DNA of 64,000 nt from Cryptomeria japonica (taxonomy: Eukaryota; Streptophyta; Pinopsida; Cupressales; Cupressaceae): positions 623,222,383 to 623,286,382 of the forward strand of contig NC_081408.1 of the NCBI RefSeq assembly GCF_030272615.1, in the 5' to 3' direction. Made by a program: the position numbers and the translations under genes. Positions within the stretch are counted from its first letter, which is position 1, and every line of letters begins with the position of its first letter. The notes under the pieces are model-generated. The model saw nothing but the letters and a program-made list of their open reading frames with translations, searched no databases and was not told the DNA's origin. This document shows, piece after piece, positions 43,356 through 57,982 of this stretch.

Positions 43356-45007
43356 TGTAGCGTAGAAATTAGGATTCATCACAAGATAAGTAGATCAATC
43401 AAAACACAAGACATGACAACATAATCAAAAGAACACTCATTGAAATGAACCTAATTCCAAAGCACATTCAATAGAGGTATGAAAACAAAGCATTCAAAAG
43501 AAAATATTATGCAAACCAAATAACAATTCGGATGCTTCTTCCATGCGGCTCCATTGTTGTTCTTTCCTCTTCAATGGGTTTGTGGATCTCACCTACAAGT
43601 GCTCACACAATTGAAAGCAAAAAGCTCAAGAGTACTAGAAACGAAAGTTCGGTAGTTTGATAGAAATTCGGGGTTCATGAAGGGATTCGAAGGGATTGAT
43701 TGAAGAAAATTATCCAATTTATAGAGAAATTGGAGAAATGACAAGATTGGCATGATGCAATTCAAATGGAAATTGCAAATCAACATGACAAAATATGACA
43801 AATTATGCACTTTCCATGCACAATTTGATTGATTGATAATTGATGAAAAATTATGACACATTTCATGTCAAAATTGATTAATTATCAATTATGACAATTT
43901 CATGACAAATTGAAATGTCACTCCCATAGAATTAGGAGATGAATTAGGAGGGAAAAGGAATTAGAAATTTGAAAAATTAGGAAATTGAAATTAAAGGAAA
44001 TTAGAAATTAGGATTTAGTGAATTAATTAATAATTTTTCATTTATTAATCAATTCACAAAGAGGAATAATTAGCCAATTAAATAAAGATTTAATTGTGAC
44101 AAGAAGACCTAGGATAAATAAATAAATTATTTAATCCTAGAGGAAGAAATGACACATTAGGTTAAATGACTAAATCATAAAACCCTAGAAGACGAATTAG
44201 AAATGCGAAAATGACAATTAGGTCTTGATTGAAGATAATTAATGTCATCATTCTGAATTGATAAATGACCAATGCGACAAAAATGATTTGATTGATAAAT
44301 GCGCCAATTGACGAGGAACAATGACAAATTGATCCAAATTGACATAATTGAGACAGACAACAATCAATGACAAATCGGTCGCAAAATGACAAGATTGACA
44401 AAAGGACAACAATCGACAACAAAATGGATCGCAAGATGACAAGATCGAACATGACAATGATCGATGACAAATCGATCGTTAAAAATGACAAGATTGAAGG
44501 ATTGATGATAAATCGACAAGATTGATAAACCGATCGCTAAATGATAAGATTGAAAATAGGACAAAACCCTAATTAGGATTGACGATGTCCAAGATGATAA
44601 GATTGATGATAAAAATTGATAAAAGAGCCATGATTGATGACAAATCGATCGCAAGATTGACAGGAGGACAACGATCGATGACAAATCGATCGCAAGATTG
44701 ACAGGATTGACAAGAGGACAAAACCCTAATAAGGATTGACGATGTCCAAAATGATGACAAATGAATACGCACATTGATGCGACAGAGTAAAATCGATCAA
44801 AATCATGACTGGATAATGTTGTCGACAAGACCAAATTCGAAGATGAGATGATTGAAGAATGTAGAAGAAAGACTTGATGCTTGCAAACGATAAAAATCAA
44901 GTGCGTGACATAGGAGAAATGTTAATGCGACGCAAAAACCTAAAATGAGGCAATGCGCAATTGTTAAAGTATGACCTCGCAACGTTGACCATTTTTAGGT
45001 GCCTACA
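43356..45007 (-). mobile_element. solo LTR of a Tat-like element
   Basis: 1652 bp from TGTAGCGTAG to AGGTGCCTACA; on the minus strand it starts TGTAGGCACC, close to the TGTAGACACC of the nested Tat-like LTRs. It is flanked on both sides by TATAT (43351-43355 and 45008-45012), a fitting but low-complexity 5-bp duplication. No interior, primer site or second LTR, hence a solo LTR left by LTR-LTR recombination. It lies in an intron of the chimeric gene. The part 44270-44770 is a degenerate array of ATGACAAATCGATCGC-type words; long minus-strand frames across it are Ser/Cys/Ile/Leu composition artefacts. Confidence 0.75.
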
Positions 45008-45062
45008 TATATATATCGAACAAAATGTGTGCATTGTCTAGGATGAACGAACATTGCGCAAG

Positions 45063-45131
45063 ATGAGCCATTCATCTTGCAAATGTTATAGAGTCCAGCA
45101 TGCGCACGATGGAGGTGTTAGAGACCCCGAG
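45063..45131 (+). pseudogene. micro-exon X1 of the chimeric gene
   Basis: 69 bp after acceptor GCGCAAG and before donor CCCGAG|GTATG, phase 0, reading MSHSSCKCYRVQHAHDGGVR plus DPE. It is paralogous to the exon at 45454-45526. Confidence 0.45.
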
Positions 45132-45251
45132 GTATGTTTATCTACAACCACGTGTACATGTACATGTTCAAGTAGATTAGATTTAAATAATAATGAATGT
45201 TTAAATAATGTACATGTTCAAGTTCATGTGTAATTTATATTACAAGCACAG

Positions 45252-45308
45252 GGGATGATGTTTGAGGATTTGCACATTGCCACCGACCCTGTTCATCATG
45301 AGACATAG
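45252..45308 (+). pseudogene. micro-exon Y2 of the chimeric gene
   Basis: 57 bp between acceptor AGCACAG and donor ACATAG|GTACAT, reading GMMFEDLHIATDPVHHET and a terminal TAG where exon Y1 has CAG (Gln). It is a second copy of the Y-type exon with a C-to-T nonsense change. Confidence 0.5.
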
Positions 45309-45453
45309 GTACATACATTATAACTTTAAATTAATTGAATCTTAAATATTTAAGTTCTATTTTTAAAGGGTTAGTTTGCAAGTTATAAATATATGTGTAC
45401 ACATGTATATCTAACAGAATTTCAACATTGCATGATGCACCACTATCATGTAG

Positions 45454-45526
45454 GTTGAGCTTCTCATCACATAGATGTCCTAGAATCCTGCATGCACATG
45501 GTGGTGATGTTAGAGACTCTTCAAAG
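45454..45526 (+). pseudogene. micro-exon X2 of the chimeric gene
   Basis: 73 bp between acceptor ATCATGTAG and donor TCAAAG|GTATG. The frame entering the donor reads LSFSSHRCPRILHAHGGDVR plus DSSK, a second copy of the X-type exon. Its length is one base out of phase with its neighbours, so a small indel is likely. Confidence 0.45.
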
Positions 45527-45640
45527 GTATGTTTGTCTACGTACAAATGCTCATAATCTATGTTACTTCAAAAAATTTACTCTAGTACATTCAAATTAAA
45601 TGTTTAATGTATGATTTTATGTGTGCATACTCTATTGCAG

Positions 45641-45682
45641 GCGCATGGATCGGGACATGCTTCAGGACAAGGCCTCGAGTGA
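45641..45682 (+). pseudogene. terminal exon of the chimeric gene
   Basis: After acceptor CTATTGCAG, 42 bp encode AHGSGHASGQGLE and a TGA stop. It is in phase with X2's donor. A CT/AT microsatellite follows within 7 bp. Confidence 0.45.
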
Positions 45683-45686
45683 CCTA

Positions 45687-45688
<2 letters not shown>

Positions 45689-45747
<59 letters not shown>
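45689..45747. repeat. compound (CT)n-(AT)n microsatellite
   Basis: About 18 bp of CT followed by about 40 bp of AT, the same compound design as at 2759-2877. Confidence 0.9.
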
Positions 45748-45749
<2 letters not shown>

Positions 45750-46204
45750 TATATATGTGCATGTGCACACATTTTATAGATATTTCATATATCTGTATAT
45801 GTGTACTAGACATTTCATACATGTGTATTATACACATTTCATATGCGTATGTGTACTAGATATTTATTTTCCATATTTCATGTGTGTGTGTGTGTGTTAG
45901 ATAGATCTACACTTCATAGACATATATGTGTATGTGTTAGATAGATCTACATTTCATAGTACTTTGCATGTTTATATATAGATAGATTATGTTTTTGAAA
46001 GTTAAGTGTTTAAATGATAGAATCTCTAAGTCATTTGAATTTAGTTAAGTGTTCTAGTTAATTGTACATGTGTATGTGAAAGTTAAGTGTTTATGTCTAT
46101 TTTAGTTGTTCGGTGTTAAACAAATTTAGTTGTTCATTTTAGTTAAGTGTTTATGTACATGTTTAATGAACTTACTTCAAAAATTTAATGAACTTATATC
46201 CATG

Positions 46205-47000
46205 ACATAAATATCCCCTTAAATCCCCTTAAGATTACTTAAAACACCTTAGGACAACATAATTAGATGAATCCAAAAACATAATTAGATGAATCCAAAA
46301 AAATAATTAAATGAAATAATATATGTGTAAATATAAATGAAATGAATGTACATAGATGAATAAAACGAATCCATGCATGTGTAAAAATATAAAAGAATCA
46401 ATGACGCAAATATCCCCTTAAATCCCCTTAAGGCCACTTAAAACATCTTAGGACAACATAATTAGATGAATGCAAATAGCATAATTAAATGAAATAATAC
46501 ATATGTAAATATAAATGAAATGAATGTACATAGATGAATAAAACGAATCCATGCATGTGTAAAAATATAAAAGAGTCAATGACGCAAATATCCCCTTAAA
46601 TCCCCTTAAGACCACTTAAAACACCTTAGGACAACATAATTAGATGAATACAAACAACATAATTAAATGAAACAATATATGTGTAAATGTAAATGAAATT
46701 AATGTACATAAATGAATAAAATGAATCCATACATGTGTAAAAATATAAAAGAATAAATGACGCAAGTATCCCCTTAAATCCCCTTAAGACCACTTAAAAC
46801 GCCTTAGGACAACATAATTAGATGAATACAAACAAAATAATTAAATAAAACAATATATGTGTAAATATAAATGAAATGAATGTACATAGATGAATAAAAC
46901 AAATCCATGCATGTGTAAAAATATAAAAGAATCAATGACGCAAATATCCCCTTAAATGCCCTTAAGACCACTTAAAACACCTTAAGACAACATAATTAGT
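46205..47000. repeat. tandem array, ~178-bp period, five copies
   Basis: The word TATCCCCTTAAATCCCCTTA recurs (with minor changes) at about 46212, 46411, 46590, 46768 and 46946. Each unit holds AAGACCACTTAAAACACCTTAGGACAACATAATTA-like sequence, which shares the CCCCTTA.GACCACTTAA core with the hairpin satellite at 33755-35652, followed by AAATGAATGTACATAGATGA. Confidence 0.9.
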
Positions 47001-47276
47001 TTCTCATTTTAGTGAAACTATATATACATGTGCAACTATATATACAACATAATTAAATAAAACTATACATGTGTAAATCAAAATTAAATTAATACATAGA
47101 TTAATAAAACATGTAAAATCAACGTATAAAACGTAAAATAAATGCATCAACAAAACTAAATTTCCACAAGTTATCCAAATTACTACACATGTCTAGAAAT
47201 ATCTAAATATATATATGAGGTTATCAAAATAAGACCTATCTAATATAAATTACTTGTTCAAACATGACAAGTGAAC

Positions 47277-50533
<3,257 letters not shown>

Positions 50534-52302
50534 TGCAAAAAATATTTAGATCTTCAAAATTGTGTACTTTGAACCTAAAAACAACCCATGCAAATATGCA
50601 AATCTTCAGAATTTAGTGCTTTGAACTAAAAAGGTTATATATCTAATAACTTTTCCTTGGTTCTTAACAAAAAAATGTAATTAGTGAAATGTATAAATAA
50701 TTTTGCATTCTTAAACTTAACATGTGTAAATTTCATCCATTTAGATCATTTGACTTGAAGTCCAATTTTTATAATTTAGAAAATGAAAAAATAAGGCTCA
50801 AGAAATTTAGGAGCATTGATAAAAAGTAATAAATTAAGCATACTTCAATTAGATACATTTGACTATATGCAATGTACATATGAACGTGATTTAATAACTT
50901 TAATTGCTTGAAATCACTTAGCTAATATATAGAGAATTTGAGTCCAGTATTAGGAAATAAAATATAATATAATTCAATACTAAATAGTGTTGGATATATG
51001 GCCAAGTAATGGTTATCGTCGTATCGCGGTGACTGAAGAATATGGTTAATCTAAAAAATATTTAATTTCCATAAAAACATCTAATGTTGTAAATTAAGCA
51101 TGATTGAAAAAATAATTTAAAATAACATACTTGGAAAGGGTAGACGCATTCCGAAAAAAAATTCAAAATCTTTGCCCCTTTATAATCTTCCTACTCGCTC
51201 CAAAATGCCACTTTATTTGGAAAAAAAAAAGATTTTTGGCAAAAAATAACTCTTATTATTTTCGCACTTGATTGATTTGGTTTTTTTAATGGGAAAAATA
51301 ATTCTTTGTTATATGTGGTTCAAGCGATCAGTCGCTTATATGACCAGTCACGTCAGCCCTCCCAGTTTCGGTCGGAACCCTTCCAACAGGAATGTTTCCA
51401 ACCGGAACAGCTTATGTGGAATGCCAAGTGGCAGCCACATCAACAAAAATGATGATTTTGTCAAACTTGTCACTTATGCAACAAAATTCAATAGATAAAT
51501 TAAACTTATTAAAATAATTAAAAATACCCTTTTTTAGAGATCGAAGTCACGATTCTACTCTTATAATTTTTTTAATGTTTTGATTACATTTAATATATAA
51601 AAAATTAAAAATACTACAACTAGGTATTCTTTTGTTCGATATGAGGTTGCTTTGAAAAACGAAAAAAAATATTGAATCACTTCAAAAAAATTTGAAAAAA
51701 CTATTGCTCACTAGAAGAGAGAGTCTTCTCCAAAAGGGTATTTTTAGTTTTTGGATTATCATAAATTGAATAGACAAATTGTGGTGGGAGACAAAAACTG
51801 TCAAATTCTGGTGTATTCGACTTCCAAATGCTATTACAAAGAAAATATACATCAAAATTTTTTTTTTTTTTTTTCATGCATTATATAAATATGTGATCTA
51901 TAACTGATATCAAAATGAGAAATAAAAATGTTTTTTACATTTACTTTTGAGGTGGGAACCAAACCCCTTGTTTTTCAGCGTTTTTCAGTAATAAAAAATG
52001 GACTTTAAAATTAAAAAAATATATAAATTATTGAAATTTTTTTTTAAAAAAATAGTAGACTTAAACTTCAACAAATTTTACACATTTCATCAATTTACAT
52101 CATCTCCAAATTCAAAATACAAATTACACTTTTATGGCGACGAAATTGAATAGTTATTGTTGTGTTAGCCTTTTCCTTTGTAAAAGTGTGACGCAGGTTT
52201 GTACTTTTACCCGATCATATTAGTTATTTCACACTAATACTTATTCCAATATGGTCTTGAGCCCCACATCATAGATCCAAAATGCAGGATCTCTTTAGCT
52301 AA
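50534..52302. other. AT-rich intergenic sequence
   Basis: No gene recognised. A less AT-rich patch at 51310-51450 (CAGTCACGTCAGCCCTCCCA and GGTCGGAACC/CCGGAAC words) differs from its surroundings but has no protein signature. Runs of A or T up to 18 bp near 51860. Confidence 0.5.
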
Positions 52303-52650
52303 CTATGTGTTAAGGAGATTTTTCAACTCTACACAGAGGTTTTCAATAGTGGTCTTCTTAGTTAAAACATTAAAGAGAATGATGTTGGATAATGAATAGA
52401 AGATCATGGCTCTTGCTTTCTTGTCTAATTTCTCCCACTCCTCATCAGTCATGGAATTAAACTCACTATCTTTCCCCTTCAAAATGAGTGAGACATCTTG
52501 TTTAGTGAGCAATCAATCCATTTGCACCTTCCAAAATCTAAAGTTTTGCCTTGAGAATTTCTCTATTCTCCATTTTTATACTTCCTCCATTTTTGGGGAA
52601 TTTATTCACCAATTTTCAAGTGGCTTCAACACTAAGATTTGATACCAATC
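52303..52650 (-). pseudogene. copia-type gag relic with primer-site remnant
   Basis: Minus-strand frame MLTKQDVSLILKGKDSEFNS, EEWEKLDKKARAMIFYSLSN, ENLCVELKNLL matches the W...D.KA...I...LSD.....V...TA.ELW..L pattern of copia gag (UBN2/Retrotran_gag_2 type). A TTGGTATCAAATC stretch (plus 52636-52648) upstream looks like a decayed tRNA-iMet primer site, so the element's 5' LTR should lie immediately to the right. No pol was found. Short and old. Confidence 0.6.
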
Positions 52651-55130
52651 ATTAACTATGAAGTGATAACTAATTGAAATGCAAAATGCAAAATAAACAT
52701 AAGACATACCATCAAAGACAAACACCAAATTTATAGTGGTTCACTATAAAAGCTACATCCATTTATGAAGTAGGGAAAAACTCTTTATTAACCTCTTATT
52801 TTTACAATAAAGTCAACAATAGTTTTCGAGTCATATATAAATAGACATAATTGCATTATCCAAAATATGAATGGGCAAGAGACAATTGGAGGGAAAGACA
52901 GAATGACCATTGGACTTCATATATCCAACATGAATTGTGTTGTTGGAATATTTTGTAGTTTATTAAGACTTTGGAAAGTTGAGTTGCATCACTTTCCTTA
53001 GCCTATCCATTTTTCATGGAAACTAATGAAAGAGTTTGTTAACGTTATGCATCTTTAATGATATTATTATTGACCACTATAGCTAAGGGGCATATATTTA
53101 TTAATCAGTATCTTTCATATTCTCTTACCATCTTATGAGAGTGTTATTGAATAATTCTACTCATTTGGGGAACTCAAACTTCATTTGTTTTCACAGTTAC
53201 ATATTATCCATGTGTTCCTACATGCTTATCCTTTAACTTGAGTACTTAAATACGATCATCACATGATACTTACTATACTAAAGAGGACCATGTTACCTTA
53301 TCATTGTGTAGCTATACACCATTTTTTTATCTTATTAATTATTAGAATATACTCTCTACACATCATTGCAATATTTCTCTCATGTGGGTGCAATCACTTT
53401 GATGTACACTCTCATGGTCATATTTTACACTATTAAACCTACATGACCTAATCATATTGTAAGAGGAACCTCACATCATTGGGGGACAATATGTTTTTCT
53501 TCCTTACTATGTGCTCAAATGAACTAACCATGTTATAATATAGTCGCACTCAAGACAACATAAGATTCCTCACATTATTGGTTATATGACAATGTCTAAT
53601 CTACCACTAATTGAGATCTCTAGTACTACTTTAGACTTATTGCTTTGGAGCAATTTTCTCTCATGGTCTTGAATGCGACAATCGAGGCATATATTTAGCC
53701 TCGTGTCCTATGTACTTACATGAATTTTATTCTATTTTTTATCTTCCATAACCTGTATTTAAGGCTATTAAATTTCACAATCTTAGAACTTTAACCTCAT
53801 GTCCTATGTACTTACATGAATTTTATTCTATTTTTTATCTTCCATAACTTGTATTTAGAGCTATTAAATTTCACAATCTTAGAACAAGATTCCAAGAACA
53901 GAAAGTTATAAAAAAATCACTATGTCAAGAGATTCCACTATAATTAAATAATGATAAAACTTCCAAAACAGGCCACCCCTAATCAAAATTAAAGTTTTGA
54001 TACAAATGTTAAGAAATAACAAAAAATATTATAGTGAAATCTTAAGAAATGGTGAACAAAATTGAAATACTTATTAAAGTAGCAGACATTAACCATAAAA
54101 CTATATTATGAGAAACATTTACTAGTAAATCAAAACTAGCAAACTCTTACGAAATAGATAAAATTTTAATTTACATGAAGAAATCTTAACAATAAAAATC
54201 CACCATCAAAGAGATCATTATAGTCATTCATCGTTTAATTATAGAGATAAGTACTATTTTCCACCATATTGACTTTTAATAATTTCAATTTATTTCATAC
54301 ATGTTTATTAATTATTCTAAATAAATTATTATTTAAATATTTATATTATTAAATTAACAAAAAATAATCTAAACTAATTTTTTATTAAATATTTTTCCCA
54401 TGTTCAAAGTGAAATAGAAAAATACAGACTTGATTAATAGTTTGGAATTAAATTTTCAACTGAACCATTTACAATAGAAAAGTAAAAAATTGGAAGAACT
54501 GTTCCAAAATATTAACTAGTCTTCCAAAATATTTTTTAGTCAACCCTTATTGTAATGAATACAACTAAAAATAATAGCTCACAAAATACTTTAAAATATA
54601 ACAAAAATATCAGATTAGGTGAGTGCTCCGAAAAAGAAACTAAAAATGTTTATTATTTAGTTGAAAATTTGCAGACATAGTCTATCTATTTTTTCTGACC
54701 TTTATTATAGAGGTTGCAGCATTAAAATAATTCGCAAGCAATGCTTTAAAACAGAAAAACTGTTTATATTTATACTTTCAATAATAAAGTAGAAAAGCAT
54801 GCCTAAGTGAATTATATAATTGCTTCCAAACTTTATAAATATACACCACAGATAATCACTTCTTATTACTCTTCTTTTCATTTTCAATAGAAAGTTTATT
54901 AAAGATGAAATTGTAATAATTTCTTTCCAATAAAATGGATGACAATAAAATGGATGACAAGGCGATTGATATTTTTGTTGCCTTTTGTTGGTTTGCCGGT
55001 TAATTTGAGTTGGAGCCTTCATTTATTTCAACAAACGTGGGTTGCTCCTCCCGTTTACACCAACTCTCCACAAAACAAGAAGATTTTTCTATTGAAAATC
55101 TCAGGTTCAGGTTGAAGATTTTTCTTTATA
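52651..55130. other. AT-rich intergenic sequence
   Basis: The first few hundred bases may be the 5' LTR of the copia relic. The rest shows no recognisable gene; 54700-55025 resembles the intron/exon module of the resistance-type gene further right. Confidence 0.45.
53699..53885. repeat. tandem duplication, 96-bp period, two copies
   Basis: CCTCGTGTCCTATGTACTTA at 53699 and CCTCATGTCCTATGTACTTA at 53795 begin two nearly identical copies running to TTCACAATCTTAGAAC. Few differences, so a recent event. Confidence 0.9.
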
Positions 55131-57982
55131 TCACTTAGCAGAATTTGGGGTACAACTTGTTGAAAAACTTGAAGTACTCGTCGATGAAAAATTTGGGGCA
55201 CTCCTTGAAGAACTTGGGGCACTTGTCTTATTGAAATTTGATGATTTTCCTGCTAAAAAAATTGTGTTAATCCTCAACGGACACCATTGGCGGTAAGAAT
55301 TGAATTTGGTGTTAACCCTCGTAGGGTAACTACTCAACGGAAACCATTGGCGGTAAGAATTTAAATTTCCTGGATTTAAGAAAAAAATGGTCAGGTTACC
55401 TTGTGATAGTTACTATTTTGTAAATCATTTTTGAAGTGAAAGAAATGTTTAAAATTGCATTTAAAAAAAAAATTACATAAATATATACTTCTAGTTCTAA
55501 TTAATCTTCTATTGCATTTTCAAATGAATTTTTATTGATGAGATTGTAACAGCGCTGATTTCAATCCAATAAAATATAAGAAAAAAGATAACAAGGAAGT
55601 ATTCAATTCCATTGAAAGGGATCGATATATGTTTGTTACCTTTTGTTGCTTTGCCTGGCAACTTGAGTTCGGGTCTTCGTTTAGGTTGATTTCTGATTTT
55701 TGTGAGCTTGGACTCCAAATTTTCTGGATTGAAGGTATAAAAAAACCATGTTAACTTGTGATAATTACCATATGTAAAAACATATTATTGAAGAGTAAGT
55801 TTTGCTTAAGATTGCATACAATTGGCCTAAGGATTCCATGCAAGATCTATTATGAATACATGTATGATTAGGAGGTTGAGGCATATAGTTTTCATCTACT
55901 CTTCGTGTGAAGCTTAAACAATATAAATTTTTGCAGGCAGTGCATTGTTTTACAATTTCATGCAAATTGAGAAAAGCAAAAATTTCAATCCATCAAATTA
56001 TAAGATAGGCTATAAAGAACTGACTGTTAGCATTTACTTACGGCATTCCGGAGCTAAGGTTGCGCTAAATTCTGTCATGGATTCTCTAAACTTTGGAGTA
56101 GTCCACTCCTCTGTTTGATCTTGATTCTCTGTTAGACTTCGTTCCCTTTGTTCACCCCTTCGCCACTCCTCCACCCGGGGAGGTAATCCTAAGAGGCATA
56201 GTTTTGGCTGGATCAAAATGGAATAAGGAATTGACTTCCATGCAGTATGACACCTCAGCATATCCAACCTTTCCAGCTTTGACAAGTTGCTAATGCTTTC
56301 TGGAAGGCTCTCCAATTTTTCGCACCAGCTCAGACTTAATTGCTTCAGCTGTGATAGCTTGCCAATGCTGTCAGGAAGTTCAATTAAGATTCTACAACAA
56401 GTTAAGTTCAAGTACTGTAGCTGTGACAAGTTTCCAATGCTGTCAGGAAGGTATACTAATCTTTCACAGTAACTCAAATTCAAGTATAGCAGTTGTGAGA
56501 GGTTGGAAATGGTGTTAGGAAGACAATCCAACTTCAGACATCCAGACAAATTCAAGGACTGCAAATGTGACAAATGACCAATATTGTCAGGGAGGTTTTG
56601 TAAGGATCTGCAGTCAGTCAAGTCCATGATCCTCAATTGCGGTATGATGTCCACAACAGAGGTAAATTTCTTCTTCATTGTTAAAATTAAGTCCTTGAAC
56701 AAAATCGAGCTGTACATTGTCTTCGGAAAGGAACAAGAATCCACCTTTAGCCATCTCAAACTTGGAGGAAGATTGTCTATGCTATCTTCTATGTGCACTT
56801 GCTCCAAATGAAGATAGCGAAGACGAGGTGTGCCCAACATTTTAAGACTCCGTAAATCACCTTTATAGAGACGAAGGCCAGAGATATTGCTTACATTTTT
56901 GGATGAACTGCTTGACTGCGCAGTCCGCCATTGCCGGGTTTGCTCTTCTTCAGCAACCATTCGCCCCATTTCTCGCACAAGATCATGCATATCAAATACA
57001 TCTTTCTCGTCTATCTTTATTAGCAGCTTCATTGAAAGATTGGTGATAGCAATGCGCACATTCTTGTACATGGATTTCCAGAAAAGAATGGGATTAGTTG
57101 TGCGTTCCCCAATAAAAAAGCAAGCAATGTCCAAAAATATATCTCTTTCCTCAGCACTAAGACCTTTATAACTGATTTTGAGTGTTTTAAATATGTCTTT
57201 GTTGACTGTAAAGTTGTCAAGAATTTCATTCCAGCAGTCAATATCTGTGTCGTTCTGCTTATCATACAAGAAAGCTCCAATGATTTCCAGAGAAAGAGGG
57301 TGCCCCTTGCAAGCCTGCACTATTCTTTTCGAGAGCACTTCATAACCGGTAATTGGGGACGGTCTGAGGAAGGCGTGCCAGCTAAACAATTGGAGACCTT
57401 CACTTTCTTCCAATCCGCTCATCTCGTGAATGCACGCTGATGAGATGTGAGCAGCATTGAGAATGTGTCGATCTCGAGAAGTTATGATTAAGCAGCTGCC
57501 AGGAGACAACCAATGCCCAGCTAAGGCTTCCAATTGCACTCGGTCATCCACATCATCCAAAATGACAAGGGCACGGATTCCTCGCAAACGATCTGTCAAC
57601 AAATATTTGCCCTTTTCCACACTGTACAGTTCTTCTTCATAGTTGACCAAATCTTTGAGAATTTGCCCCTGCAATTTTGTAAGGCTAGTGGAGCGGACAT
57701 TAAATACAAACGAAGCGGCATCGAAATCATTACAAGCTTCATTGTACACGGCCTTTGCAACTGTGGTCTTACCAATACCGCCTATACCCCATATTCCAAA
57801 TCTAACCACTGTTTGGGCTGAACCGAGATGCAATTTCTGAATGAGATCTTTTTTCACCGTTTCTAATCCCACTGGGTATTTGGCAACTTGTAACGGCACC
57901 CTGTCAAGTGTCTTTATTATGTCGTTCACGACCTTCTTCACTAGCTGAGCTTCGAAGCTGCATATGGCTAAGTTAGTGACAG
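55131..57982 (-). CDS. NB-ARC-LRR disease-resistance-type protein (TNL class), TIR exon not found
   Basis: Three exons on the minus strand: 57982-56042, 55723-55640 and 55249-55131, joined by GT-AG introns with matching phases. Exon A opens after an acceptor (TTTTATAG) with AVTNLAICSFEAQLVKKVVN, the usual TIR/NB-ARC linker, so an upstream TIR exon is expected but none was seen to the window end. Counting from the Met at 57941: P-loop GIGGIGKTT 52-60, kinase-2 LVILDDVDD 125-133, RNBS-B LIITSRDRHIL 151-161, GLPL-like GHPLSL 213-218, RNBS-D RDIFLDIACFFIG 266-278, MHD 318-320. The Asp after kinase-2 and the RNBS-D form indicate the TIR class. About six 24-residue LRRs (LPDSIGNLSQLQYLNLT type) follow at 430-580, fewer than usual. 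Exons B and C add a short basic segment and a Ser/Thr-rich tail ending CTPNSAK. The NB-ARC acts as an ATP/ADP switch in pathogen recognition. No inactivating lesion was seen in this part. Expression and the first exon remain unproved. Confidence 0.8.

Noticed and set aside
44162-44900. Overlapping minus-strand frames up to 178 codons rich in Ser, Cys, Ile and Leu
   Set aside because: They arise from the degenerate array inside the solo LTR.
45604-45900. Frames with Ser-Leu and Tyr-Ile runs around 45.7 kb
   Set aside because: CT/AT microsatellite translations; the only supported coding here is the short terminal exon at 45641-45682.
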